Source of the DNA: Dehalococcoidia bacterium
Lineage (GTDB): Bacteria > Chloroflexota > Dehalococcoidia > UBA2979
Reading direction: 5' to 3'
DNA: 64,000 nucleotides
Assembly: GCA_023228825.1 (NCBI GenBank)
Contig: JALOAL010000014.1
Span: 3,124-67,123 of the forward strand
Part shown: positions 15,993-24,685 of the stretch, in pieces
Layout of the letters: every line of letters begins with the position of its first letter
How positions within the stretch are numbered: the stretch's first letter is position 1
The notes under the pieces: generated by a model
What the model saw: only the letters and a program-made list of their open reading frames with translations
The model's database searches: none
What the model was told of the DNA's origin: nothing
Made by a program: the position numbers and the translations under genes

Positions 15993-17036
15993 GTGGGCAG
16001 GTCAGGTCCGGGGCGCATCATTGCCATCGTCGTCTCGCTGCTCATCACTGCGGCGGTTTCAGCCATCCTCTGGTACTGGTTCCACGAGTCGGCCTTCCTG
16101 GGCGCGGACTTCATGTCCACGTTCGAGCCGGCTTCGGAGAACGCGCAGCGTATCCAGGACATCTACGTCCTGATCTTCTGGCTGGCGGGCGCGGTCTTCG
16201 TGGGCGTGCTGGCACTGACGCTCATCTTCTCCTTCATGTTCCGCGAGAAGGAGGGCGTGGAGGCCAAGCAGATCCACGGCAACTCCCGCCTGGAGGTCCT
16301 CTGGACGTTCATCCCGGTGATCATCGTGGTGGTGATGGCCGTGCCCACGTTCAACACCATCATTGACCTGGAGGCGGACGCCCCAGACGACGCGCTGGAG
16401 GTGGTGGCCCGGGGCTACCAGTGGTGGTTCGAGTTCGAGATCCCGGAACTGGGCGTGGTCACCGCCAACGAGGTGCACATCCCCGTTGACCGGCCGGTGA
16501 ACTTCCGCCTGGAGTCCGCTGACGTGATCCATTCGTTCTGGGTGCCTCGCCTGATGGGCAAGAAGGACATGGTCCCCGGCCACGTCAACCAGATCTGGTT
16601 CACCCCGCACGAGGTGGGCGAGTTCCGCGGGCAGTGCGCCGAGTTCTGCGGCCTCTCCCACGCCAACATGCGCTTCCGCGTCCACGTGGACTCCGCCGCT
16701 GACTTCGACACGTGGGTGGCGGCGCAGACCGCCGACGCCGCGACGTCCGAGGACGAGGCGATCCTGGCCGGCATGCAGCAGTTCACGCAGAGCGGCTGCA
16801 TCGGCTGCCACACCGTGCGAGGGAACGACCTGGCCGCAGGCGTGGCGGGCCCGGACCTGACGCACGTGGCGTCTCGGGGCACCATTGCCAGTGGCACGCT
16901 GGCGAACACGCCGGAGGACATGGAGCGCTGGCTCAGCGACCCGCCGGCGGTGAAGCCGGGATCGTTGATGCCGAATCTGAACCTGTCTGACGAGGAGATT
17001 GACCGGCTGATGGCCTACCTGGACAGCCTGCAGTAG
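15993..17036 (+). CDS. coxB: Cytochrome c oxidase subunit II with fused cytochrome c domain
   Basis: The protein accepts electrons from an external donor through its own haem c and passes them through the CuA centre to subunit I. The 347 residues comprise an anchor helix (9-28), two further membrane segments (about 57-80 and 104-122), a cupredoxin domain with HSFWVPRLMGKKDMVPGH and CAEFCGLSHANMRF (the CuA ligands), and a C-terminal cytochrome c with CIGCH at 269-273 and a distal Met near 326. This is the caa3 arrangement. GTG 15993 is chosen because AGGGGAGG lies just upstream; an ATG at 15840 would add 51 unlikely residues. It is first in the oxidase operon. Confidence 0.93.
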   Translation: MGRSGPGRIIAIVVSLLITAAVSAILWYWFHESAFLGADFMSTFEPASENAQRIQDIYVLIFWLAGAVFVGVLALTLIFSFMFREKEGVEAKQIHGNSRLEVLWTFIPVIIVVVMAVPTFNTIIDLEADAPDDALEVVARGYQWWFEFEIPELGVVTANEVHIPVDRPVNFRLESADVIHSFWVPRLMGKKDMVPGHVNQIWFTPHEVGEFRGQCAEFCGLSHANMRFRVHVDSAADFDTWVAAQTADAATSEDEAILAGMQQFTQSGCIGCHTVRGNDLAAGVAGPDLTHVASRGTIASGTLANTPEDMERWLSDPPAVKPGSLMPNLNLSDEEIDRLMAYLDSLQ

Positions 17037-17119
17037 CAGGCAACCCACCTCAGCCAGCAATGACGCGAACGATGACAGCGTCCCCCGCGTACGCGGCGCG
17101 CATGTCAGGAGGTCTCTAG

Positions 17120-18922
17120 ATGGCCACTGCTGTCGGAACCGCAGGACAAGTAACGGAACGATCCGGCATCTGGGAGTGGATGACCACGGTCGACCACAAG
17201 AAGATCGCCATCCTCTACGGGATCACGTCGTTCTTCTTCTTCGTGGTCGGTGGCATCGAGGCGCTGCTGGTGCGGACCCAGTTGGCGGTGCCCAACGGCA
17301 CCGTGATCGATGCAGACCTCTACAACCAGTTGTTCACCACGCACGCGCTGACCATGATCTTCCTGGCAGTCATGCCGTTGGGCGTGTCCTTCTTCAACTA
17401 CTTCATCCCACTACAGATCGGCGCCCGGGACGTCGCCTTCCCGCGCCTGAACATGCTGTCCTACTGGGTCTACCTCATCGGCGCGGTGATGCTCACGGCC
17501 TCCTTCTTCCTGGGAGGCGCGCCGGACGGCGGCTGGTTCGGGTACGCGCCGCTGAGCGACCGGGCGTACTCGCCTGGCAGCCAGATGGACTTCTACGTCA
17601 TCTCCCTGATCATCCTGGGCATCTCGTCCCTGATCGGCGCGCTGAACTTCGCGGTGACGATCATCAACATGCGGGCGCCGGGCATGAGCATGATGCGTCT
17701 GCCGGTCTACATGTGGATGACGCTGATCACGGCGTTCTTGCTCATCCTCTCCCTGCCGGTGCTCACGGTGGGGCTGATCGAACTCTACTTCGACCGCAAC
17801 TTCGGGACGCACTTCTTCGCCCCGGAGATGGGCGGCGACCCCATCCTCTGGCAGCACATCTTCTGGATCTTCGGCCACCCGGAGGTCTACATCCTGATCC
17901 TCCCGTCCATGGGCGTGATCTCCGAGGTGATCCCGGTCATGTCGCGGAAGCCGCTCTTTGGCTACGCGGCGGTGGTATTCGCCGGCGCGGCGATCGGCGT
18001 GCTGGGCTTCGGCGTGTGGAGCCACCACATGTTCACCACCGGCCTGGGCACGGTGCCGCAGGTGGTCTTCTCCGCCAGCACCATGGCGATCGGTATTCCC
18101 ACGGGCATCAAGATCTTCAACTGGCTCGGCACAATGTATGGCGGAAATATCCGCTTCAACACGGCCATGTACTTCGCTGTCTCATTCCTGGTGCTCTTCA
18201 CCATCGGCGGGATCTCCGGCGTGATGCACGCCTCACCGTCCGTGGACTCGCACCAGCAGGACTCGTACTTCGTGGTAGCGCACATCCACTACGTGCTCTT
18301 CGGCGGCGCGGTGATGGGCATGTTCTCCGGGATGTTCTACTGGTTCCCCAAGATCACCGGCCGCTTCCTGGATGAGACGTCCGGCAAGATCTCGTTCTGG
18401 CTGATGTTCATTGGCATGAACGCCACGTTCTTCCCCATGCACTTCCTCGGCATCTCCGGCATGCCTCGGCGTATCTATACCTACGAGGAAGGCCTGGGCT
18501 GGGACACCTGGAACTTCGTAGCGACCGTGGGCGCCTTCATCCTGGCGCTGGGCGTGCTGTTCTTCATCGTGAACTTCTTCCAGACGATGCGTAAGCCGCG
18601 GACGGCCCCGGCCGACCCGTGGGGTGGCAGCACCCTGGAGTGGGCCACCACCTCGCCGCCGCCGGATCACAACTTCGACGTGGTGCCGGAGGTCCGAGAC
18701 CGCGACCCGTTGTGGTACAACCGCGACCACGGCATCTCGCTGCCGGCGCGCCCGGAGCACCTGCACATCCACCTGCCTCCGCCGTCATACTTCCCCATGA
18801 TCGTGGCGATGGGGATCGGGCTGATCGGTGTCGGACTGCTGTCGCACCTGGCCCTGTCCTTCGTCGGCGTGGCGGTCCTTATCTACGGCATCTGGGGCTG
18901 GAGCCTGGAACCCACGTCCTAG
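17120..18922 (+). CDS. ctaD: Cytochrome c oxidase subunit I
   Basis: This 600-residue protein is the catalytic haem-copper subunit. Haem and copper ligands are visible in TTHALTMIFLAV (haem a His), IFGHPEVYILILP (CuB His cross-linked to Tyr), WSHHMFTTG (the CuB His pair) and VVAHIHYVLFGG (haem a3 and haem a). The Glu of GHPEVY marks an A-type oxidase with a D-channel. Besides the twelve core helices there are two extra C-terminal helices (about 555-595), as in many caa3 enzymes. The ribosome site CAGGAGGTC stands ten bases before the ATG. It lies 83 bases downstream of coxB. Confidence 0.96.
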   Translation: MATAVGTAGQVTERSGIWEWMTTVDHKKIAILYGITSFFFFVVGGIEALLVRTQLAVPNGTVIDADLYNQLFTTHALTMIFLAVMPLGVSFFNYFIPLQIGARDVAFPRLNMLSYWVYLIGAVMLTASFFLGGAPDGGWFGYAPLSDRAYSPGSQMDFYVISLIILGISSLIGALNFAVTIINMRAPGMSMMRLPVYMWMTLITAFLLILSLPVLTVGLIELYFDRNFGTHFFAPEMGGDPILWQHIFWIFGHPEVYILILPSMGVISEVIPVMSRKPLFGYAAVVFAGAAIGVLGFGVWSHHMFTTGLGTVPQVVFSASTMAIGIPTGIKIFNWLGTMYGGNIRFNTAMYFAVSFLVLFTIGGISGVMHASPSVDSHQQDSYFVVAHIHYVLFGGAVMGMFSGMFYWFPKITGRFLDETSGKISFWLMFIGMNATFFPMHFLGISGMPRRIYTYEEGLGWDTWNFVATVGAFILALGVLFFIVNFFQTMRKPRTAPADPWGGSTLEWATTSPPPDHNFDVVPEVRDRDPLWYNRDHGISLPARPEHLHIHLPPPSYFPMIVAMGIGLIGVGLLSHLALSFVGVAVLIYGIWGWSLEPTS

Positions 18923-18970
18923 CGGACGCACGTTCCAAGTCATCCCACGGGCAGCGAGGAGAGAGCGCTC

Positions 18971-19567
18971 ATGGCCGCAGGCACGCACGAGGTTGAACAC
19001 CACACCTCATTGGGGGTGGACAACCGCAAACTGCTGATGTGGATCTTCCTGGCGTCCGAGTGTCTGTTCTTCGGCACGCTGATCTCCACCTACCTGATCT
19101 TCAAGGGTCAGTCGCTGGTGGGGCCGTACCCAGACGACATCCTGGACATCCCGCTGACCTCGCTCAGCACGTTCGTCCTGCTCATGTCCTCACTGACCAT
19201 GGTGCTGGCCGTGTACGGCGCTCAGCACGGCCGGCTGGGAATGATGAAGGCGATGCTGTTCGCCACCATCCTGCTGGGCGTGGGCTTCCTGGGCTTCCAG
19301 GTCTACGAGTTCCGGCACTTCGCGCACGTGGGACTGAACCTGGGCACGAACCAGTTTGGCGCCTCGTTCTTCGTGCTCACCGGCTTCCACGGCCTGCACG
19401 TGGGCATCGGTGTGGCCTACCTCATCTCGCTGCTGTTCGGGTCCATGCGCCGGAGCGGGCTGGGCAAGGACCGCGCGCTCTGGGTGGACACCGCCGGCCT
19501 GTACTGGCACTTCGTCGACATCGTGTGGATCGTGGTCTTCACGGTGGTCTACCTGATCCCGTCATAG
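18971..19567 (+). CDS. ctaE: Cytochrome c oxidase subunit III
   Basis: The 198-residue protein has five membrane helices, the short form found with caa3 oxidases. Conserved segments are FLASECLFFGTLISTYLIFKG in helix 1, FHGLHVGIGVAYL in the middle and the C-terminal GLYWHFVDIVWIVVFTVVYL. The family supports proton uptake stability of subunit I. A GAGGAGAG ribosome site precedes the ATG, and the gap from ctaD is 48 bases. Confidence 0.95.
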   Translation: MAAGTHEVEHHTSLGVDNRKLLMWIFLASECLFFGTLISTYLIFKGQSLVGPYPDDILDIPLTSLSTFVLLMSSLTMVLAVYGAQHGRLGMMKAMLFATILLGVGFLGFQVYEFRHFAHVGLNLGTNQFGASFFVLTGFHGLHVGIGVAYLISLLFGSMRRSGLGKDRALWVDTAGLYWHFVDIVWIVVFTVVYLIPS

Positions 19568-19590
19568 CCGAAAGAGCCGGAGGGGCATCA

Positions 19591-20250
19591 ATGGAACACC
19601 AGGCAAGCGCTCACCACGACGAGCATCCACCCACCACGATCCGGGAGTACGTGATCATCGGCGTGGTGCTGGCCGTCATCACGCTGATCGAGTTGTGGCT
19701 CTCGTACTCAGGGCTCTCGCACGGGCTGATGATCAGCCTGCTGCTCATCTTCTCGGCGATGAAGTTCATCATCGTCGTCGCGATGTTCATGCACCTGAGG
19801 TTCGACAGCCGCCTCTTTACCCGGCTCTTCATCTTCGGCTTTGCGCTGGCCTCGGCGTTGCTGATCGCGCTGATCGCGATGTTCAACTTCGACGAGACGC
19901 GCTCGCTCTTTCAGGCCTCTGCGCCTCCGCCCGCAGCCACCGCCGCCCCGCAGGACGGCGGCGACGGCGACAATGGCGAGGGCCCCGCGGATGGTGGCGC
20001 GCTGCTGGTGAAGGGCCAGCCGGTGGCGGAGTACTTCTCCAGCACCTGTGCCGGCTGCCACGGGCAGAACCGCGAGGGCGTGGTGGGGCCGGCGCTGACC
20101 CCCGCCAGCCTGGCCGGGGACGACGCGCTCTACTTCGACACCATCAAGAACGGCCGCCCCGGCACGGCGATGCCGGCCTGGGGTGCGACCGGACTGAGCG
20201 ACGCCGACATTGACGTGCTGGTCACGTTCATCACCACGGTCGAGCCGTAG
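19591..20250 (+). CDS. Cytochrome c oxidase subunit IV fused to a cytochrome c domain
   Basis: The first ~110 residues are a subunit-IV-type (CtaF/CyoD-like) three-helix membrane domain: REYVIIGVVLAVITLIELW, the ISLLLIFSAMKFIIVVAMFMHL segment split at its middle, and LFIFGFALASALLIALIAM. A Pro/Ala/Asp/Gly linker follows, and then a monohaem cytochrome c with CAGCH at residues 153-157 and Met in GTAMPAW near 194. The c domain must lie outside the membrane. Together with coxB it gives this oxidase two covalently attached c haems. The ATG at 19591 follows GGAGGGG and lies 24 bases after ctaE. A strong terminator lies just after the stop. Confidence 0.88.
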   Translation: MEHQASAHHDEHPPTTIREYVIIGVVLAVITLIELWLSYSGLSHGLMISLLLIFSAMKFIIVVAMFMHLRFDSRLFTRLFIFGFALASALLIALIAMFNFDETRSLFQASAPPPAATAAPQDGGDGDNGEGPADGGALLVKGQPVAEYFSSTCAGCHGQNREGVVGPALTPASLAGDDALYFDTIKNGRPGTAMPAWGATGLSDADIDVLVTFITTVEP

Positions 20251-20274
20251 CCCCTCGCTCCGTTCGAGGCATAC

Positions 20275-20306
20275 CGACGGCCCCGTCCGAGAGGACGGGG
20301 CCGTCG
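20275..20306 (+). terminator. Terminator hairpin of the oxidase operon
   Basis: A perfect 14-bp stem (20275-20288 with 20293-20306, loop GAGA) lies 25 bases after the subunit IV/cytochrome c stop. Its core is GACGGCCCCGTCC and its complement. The T-run after it is weak (CGTTGTCC). Confidence 0.85.
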
Positions 20307-20525
20307 CGTTGTCCGCGGATCGAGGAGGCGAAGGCGGCGGGCGTGTACGTCTTCGGCGGCGGGATCGACGGGGAGGTGGCGCCGGTACTCGTCTCAGGCG
20401 AGTGGGCGGCAAAGATCGCCGTGGCCTGCCGGTGCGCAGGAAGGGCGCGAGTTCCACTATGACGCTGCGAGCGTGAGGATGCCAGACGGGGGAAGGCTAC
20501 CGCAGCCGGCGAGCAATGCCGGTCG

Positions 20526-21482
20526 TTAGCCTCCGGTGGCCATGGCGGTCTCGCGCTCGGAATCGCGTGCCGCCTCGATTTCCGCGTCGCGCAGTGCGTC
20601 CTTCGCGCGCTGGTCGCGGTCGGACTGGCGCCACCAGATGGTGAAGATGATGGCGGCGGTGGTGAGGTTGATGGCCTCGCCAAAGGGGACCCAGAGCAGG
20701 AGGCCCGCCAGTTGCTGGTCCTGCAGCGGCGAGCCCGGCAGGAACAGGCGGACTTGCTCGTACGTGGGGTAGAAGACGAAATCTGCGAACGTGATCATGG
20801 CCGCCAGGAAGTGTTTCGGCACCATCGCGCCGTAGAAGTACACGATGCGCAGGCCCATGGGCACCCGGGAGCGCCGGGGCGCCGGATCCACGATGTTCCA
20901 CCAGAAGATGAGGCCCACCACCAGGAACGACACGTGCTGAATGTCATGCACGAAGCGGTCGTTCAACGCTCGGTCGTACCAGCCCGGCATCAGGTGCCAC
21001 GCCCACATGGTCGCACTGAACAGCAGGATGGCGATCACCGGCTGGGTCAGGAAGCCCCAGACCGCCTGCAGGATGCGGCTGTTCAGCGCCGGCGTGACCA
21101 CCGCCTTGCGGAAGCCCCGAGGCAGCCCTCGGAGGACCGGGGTGGTGGGCGCGCCCAGCAGGATGAGGGGTGGCACGATCATCACCGCCAGGCTGTGCTG
21201 GACCATGTGCAGCGAGAAGTGGTGCTCGCCCAGCCGGTCCAGCGGCGACTCGTAGAGCAGCACCACCAGCACCAGCCCGGCCAGGTAGGAGGCGGTGCGC
21301 CAGGGCGAATGGTCACGGGAGCGCGCCGGCCAGCGAGTGAGGCCTCGCAGGTAGAAGAAGGCCATGAGGCCCACCGGTAGCAGGAGGTGCGGGTCGAAGT
21401 TCCACGCCTGCCACCACTCGCCCTCGATCACGCTGTGGGCGGGCAGGACCGGTTCATAGGGGAGCAGGCCGGGGATGGTCAT
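20526..21482 (-). CDS. ctaG: Cytochrome c oxidase assembly protein CtaG (caa3 type)
   Basis: The 318-residue membrane protein has about seven helices and the caa3_CtaG pattern: WNFDPHLLLPVGLMAFFYLRG, HFSLHMVQHSLAVMIVPPL with closely spaced His residues, DRFVHDIQHVSFLVVG and FADFVFYPTYEQ. The conserved histidines are thought to handle copper for CuB insertion. A charged coiled tail follows (about 285-318). It is convergent with the oxidase operon it serves and separated from it by the terminator. A 275-base gap between them holds the terminator and nothing else I can identify. Confidence 0.9.
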   Translation of the reverse strand: MTIPGLLPYEPVLPAHSVIEGEWWQAWNFDPHLLLPVGLMAFFYLRGLTRWPARSRDHSPWRTASYLAGLVLVVLLYESPLDRLGEHHFSLHMVQHSLAVMIVPPLILLGAPTTPVLRGLPRGFRKAVVTPALNSRILQAVWGFLTQPVIAILLFSATMWAWHLMPGWYDRALNDRFVHDIQHVSFLVVGLIFWWNIVDPAPRRSRVPMGLRIVYFYGAMVPKHFLAAMITFADFVFYPTYEQVRLFLPGSPLQDQQLAGLLLWVPFGEAINLTTAAIIFTIWWRQSDRDQRAKDALRDAEIEAARDSERETAMATGG

Positions 21483-21677
21483 GGGACCTCCTGCGGTGGG
21501 ACGCTCCCAGTGTGCCTGCTACAGGCGATGCGTGCAGCCTCACCCGGCTCGTGGCGGCGTCCCGAGGTACTCGAGATGCCCCGGGCGCCTCGGACGAGGG
21601 CGGCTCGGGCGGCGCGGTGATAGGCGGCGTGATTGACTGGGCTGGCCGTGCTTTTTACCATCGTGGCGGCGGACTTT

Positions 21678-21692
21678 GCGTACTGAGTACGC
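21678..21692. promoter_or_regulatory. Inverted repeat upstream of nadE
   Basis: GCGTAC at 21678-21683 and GTACGC at 21687-21692 flank TGA in the 259-base gap between ctaG and nadE. The centre lies about 57 bases before the nadE ATG, a plausible operator position. The cognate regulator is unknown. Confidence 0.4.
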
Positions 21693-21741
21693 TAACTGGC
21701 GCCGGCAGACGCCGCACGAGCGGTGGACGGGGACTGAACCG

Positions 21742-23478
21742 ATGCAGACGCTCCGCGTCGCCCTGGCGCAGATCAACACCACCGTCGGAGACTTCGAGGG
21801 CAACCGCGAGAAGATCCTCGGCTCGGCGCGGGAGGCGCAGGCCGCTGGGGCGGACCTGGTGGCCTTCCCGGAACTGGCCGTCACCGGCTACCCCCCGGAG
21901 GACCAACTGCTGCGCCCTGCCTTCATCCAGGAGGCGGAGCGGCACCTCCAGGCGTTGGCGGCCGAGGCGGAAGGCCTGCCCCCGCTGATCGTGGGCTGCC
22001 TGGACTTCACGGACCACCTCTACAACGCAGCCGCGGTGGTGCATGACGGACGTGTGCTGGGCCGCTACCACAAGCAGCGCCTGCCGAACTCCGGCGTCTT
22101 CGACGAGGAGCGCTACTTCCAGACCGGGCGGGAGACGCTGGTCTGCCGCATTGGCGGCGTGGAGGTGGGGGTCACGATCTGCGAGGACGCGTGGTACCCG
22201 GGCCCGGTGCAGGACGCGGCCGTGGCCGGCGCGGAGGTGGTGGTCAACCTGAACGCCTCGCCCTTCCACGCCGGCAAGACCCGTTTCCGCGAGCGCATGA
22301 TCGCCACCAGGGCTTCCGACAACACCGTGGCGATCGCCTACGTGAACCAGGTGGGAGGGCAGGACGAACTGGTCTTTGACGGGAACTCGATAGTCGTGGA
22401 CGCGCGTGGCGAGGTGGTGGCCCGTGGCCACTCGATGCGCGAGGACCTGGTGGTGTTCGACGTGATCGTGGAGGAGGTGGTGCGCCTGCAACTGCACGAC
22501 AACCGCCTCCGCCAGATGCGTGAACGTTCCTCCGTCGCCGTCCAGCGCATCGAGGTCACCCCGGCGGACGAGGCGCGGCAGGACCGCGACCCGCTCCCGC
22601 CTCGGACGCTCGAGTCGCGCTCGGACCTGGCGGACATCTACGACGCGTTGGTGCTGGGCACGCGTGACTACGTGCAGAAGACCGGCTTCGACCACGTCTT
22701 CATCGCGCTCTCCGGCGGTATCGACTCCGCCTTCGTGGCGGCCGTAGCCGTGGACGCGCTGGGCCCGGAGCACGTCACCGGCGTCTCCATGCCGTCGCGG
22801 TACTCCTCGGAAGGGTCGATCGCGGACGCGGTGGACCTGGCGGAGCGGCTGGGCATCGCGATGGTGTCGCTGCCTATCGAGGACATGCACGCGGCGGCGC
22901 TCCGTATCCTGGAGCGCCAGTTGGGCGCGGAGGACGCGGGCGTGGCCGGGGAAAACGTGCAGTCGCGCGCGCGGGGCATGCTGGTGATGGCGCTGTCTAA
23001 CCACCGGCCCCGCTCGATGGTGCTGACCACGGGCAACAAGTCCGAGTACGCCTGCGGCTACGCCACGCTCTACGGCGACATGGTGGGCGGCTACGCGGTG
23101 ATCAAGGACGTGCCCAAGACGCTGGTCTGGGAACTGTCCCGCTACCGGAACACCCTCGGCCCCGGCGACGGGGTGATTCCGCGCAACTCCATCGAGAAGC
23201 CGCCCAGCGCGGAACTGCGCCCGGACCAGTTGGACACGGACTCCCTGCCTCCGTACGACGTGCTGGACCCGATCGTGACGGCGTACGTGGAGGAGGACCT
23301 GTCCGTGGAGGCCATTGTGGCCCGCGGGTTCGACGAGGATCTGGTGCGCCGCATCATCGGCATGATCAACCGCAACGAGTACAAGCGCCGCCAGTCGCCG
23401 CCCGGCGTGAAGATCACCCCCCGCGCCTTCGGCCGCGACCGCCGCCTCCCCCTCGCCTCGAAGTACCGGGGGTATTGA
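21742..23478 (+). CDS. nadE: Glutamine-dependent NAD+ synthase
   Basis: The enzyme converts nicotinic acid adenine dinucleotide, ATP and glutamine to NAD+. The 578 residues carry an N-terminal nitrilase-type glutaminase domain with the triad Glu44 (AFPELAVTGYPPED), Lys near 113 (YHKQRLPNSGVFDE) and Cys near 149 (VTICEDAWYPG). The C-terminal synthetase has the PP-loop ALSGGIDSAF near residue 325, TTGNKSEYACGYATLYGD and FVAAVAVDALG. Length and order are normal for the fused enzyme. The ATG at 21742 matches the family N-terminus (MQTLRVALAQ). The gene is monocistronic on the + strand. Confidence 0.95.
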   Translation: MQTLRVALAQINTTVGDFEGNREKILGSAREAQAAGADLVAFPELAVTGYPPEDQLLRPAFIQEAERHLQALAAEAEGLPPLIVGCLDFTDHLYNAAAVVHDGRVLGRYHKQRLPNSGVFDEERYFQTGRETLVCRIGGVEVGVTICEDAWYPGPVQDAAVAGAEVVVNLNASPFHAGKTRFRERMIATRASDNTVAIAYVNQVGGQDELVFDGNSIVVDARGEVVARGHSMREDLVVFDVIVEEVVRLQLHDNRLRQMRERSSVAVQRIEVTPADEARQDRDPLPPRTLESRSDLADIYDALVLGTRDYVQKTGFDHVFIALSGGIDSAFVAAVAVDALGPEHVTGVSMPSRYSSEGSIADAVDLAERLGIAMVSLPIEDMHAAALRILERQLGAEDAGVAGENVQSRARGMLVMALSNHRPRSMVLTTGNKSEYACGYATLYGDMVGGYAVIKDVPKTLVWELSRYRNTLGPGDGVIPRNSIEKPPSAELRPDQLDTDSLPPYDVLDPIVTAYVEEDLSVEAIVARGFDEDLVRRIIGMINRNEYKRRQSPPGVKITPRAFGRDRRLPLASKYRGY

Positions 23479-23508
23479 GGGCTACCGCAGCGTGGGGGCG
23501 GGACAGGG

Positions 23509-23910
23509 CTACCGGCCGCCCTCGCCTGCGTCCTCATCGTCTTCGTCGAGGCCGGCTACGAGGGCGGCGCCGAGGGTGTCGATGGCGGTGAGGCGGATCC
23601 AGGCTTCGAAGGCTTCGCGCACCTCGGTGTAGGCGTGCTCCACGCCTTCTTCGAACTCGGGGCGAGTCATGGTCGCTTCGCGCGCCTTGCCCACCTGCTC
23701 CACCAGGCGCTCGATGCGTGGCGCGAGGCGCTGGTAGATCTCGTCGAACTCGCTTGGTTCGTCGTTGCCCTCGATGTGGCCGCGGTCACGCATGATCTGG
23801 AGGGCGCCCAGCACCCACGCGAGTGCGCCAAGGAGCGTGCCGGCCTCCGGGCGGCGCAGTTCCAGCCGGACGGGCTGGGCGCGGTCACGGCGGCCCTCAG
23901 GGCTGGTCAT
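23509..23910 (-). CDS. Unknown small helical protein
   Basis: The product is 133 residues, largely alpha-helical, with an amphipathic central part (YQRLAPRIERLVEQVGKARE) and a very acidic C-terminus. No domain is recognised and there is no signal or membrane segment. The ATG at 23908-23910 lies inside the end of the ROK-like gene (14-base overlap), so it is the last gene of a three-gene leftward operon with the ROK-like and DegT-like genes. Its function presumably relates to theirs. Confidence 0.6.
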   Translation of the reverse strand: MTSPEGRRDRAQPVRLELRRPEAGTLLGALAWVLGALQIMRDRGHIEGNDEPSEFDEIYQRLAPRIERLVEQVGKAREATMTRPEFEEGVEHAYTEVREAFEAWIRLTAIDTLGAALVAGLDEDDEDAGEGGR

Positions 23911-24685
23911 CGCGTTCCCCCTCGTAGGACACGGTAGAGGCGGCCTGGAAGGCTCCCAGGAGCGCGGCGTAGTCGCCCAGCGCGGGTGGCGTGACGGTGG
24001 CTCCGGGGGAGATCTCGTCCAGCACACGCTGAAGGACGGGCGCCAGCGGCTCGGTGTGCTCCGGGAGGCCGTGCAGGATTACCACCTGCGGGTCCAGCAG
24101 CGCCACCACGTCCGCGAGGAGGGCCGCCGCATGCTCCAGGTCGTCGCCGGCCAGGGGGGCGCCGGCGGTGACTTCCGGGAAGGCCGGCAGGGCGCCCGCG
24201 CGGGCGTTCGCACCGCCGATGACGCGCGCGTTGCTCATGATGGCCGCAGAGGGGCCGTCCTGTAGCGAGACGTAGATGGCGTCGAAGGTGTGCGCTGCCG
24301 CGCCGCTGGCCGCCTCGCCTCGGAGCGCCGCCAGCGTGCGGCTCAGCGCCACCACGGGCGCGTCGATGTGGCGGCGCAGCGCGTCCACGATGTGCAGGCC
24401 GTCCCAGGCGGGGTTGGCGGTGCTCTCCATGAGGATGCCGGTGGCCGTGTCCACGGCGCCGGGGCAGGCCACGCCGATCCCGAGCGCCCACCGACGCTCT
24501 CCCTCTGCGGCGAAGGCGCTCGAGATGCGTCCGCCCACCTCCCAGGCCCACGCCTCCTCGTCGTCCACGTCGGGGAGGGGGAACTCCTGGCGGTAGAAGA
24601 TCTCGCCGGACAGGTTGCCCAGCATCAGGCGCAAGGTGTCCCCGGTGAAGTCGACGCCGACCAGTGCGGGCTCTGGCTCGCTCAT
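23897..24685 (-). CDS. ROK-like sugar kinase/regulator homologue, degenerate
   Basis: The 262-residue protein follows the ROK ASKHA fold: an N-terminal VGVDFTGDTLRLMLGNLSGE phosphate loop where ROK kinases have a DxGGTK motif, an early GIGVACPGAVDTATGIL segment, NPAWDGLHIVDALRRHIDAPV, and IYVSLQDGPSAAIMSNARVI GG. The GGTK-type loop, the EIGH sugar-binding glutamate/histidine and the CGxxGC zinc motif of ROK proteins cannot be found. Kinase activity is therefore doubtful, and there is no DNA-binding domain. It overlaps the DegT-like gene by four bases and the small helical gene by 14. Confidence 0.65.
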   Translation of the reverse strand: MSEPEPALVGVDFTGDTLRLMLGNLSGEIFYRQEFPLPDVDDEEAWAWEVGGRISSAFAAEGERRWALGIGVACPGAVDTATGILMESTANPAWDGLHIVDALRRHIDAPVVALSRTLAALRGEAASGAAAHTFDAIYVSLQDGPSAAIMSNARVIGGANARAGALPAFPEVTAGAPLAGDDLEHAAALLADVVALLDPQVVILHGLPEHTEPLAPVLQRVLDEISPGATVTPPALGDYAALLGAFQAASTVSYEGERDDQP

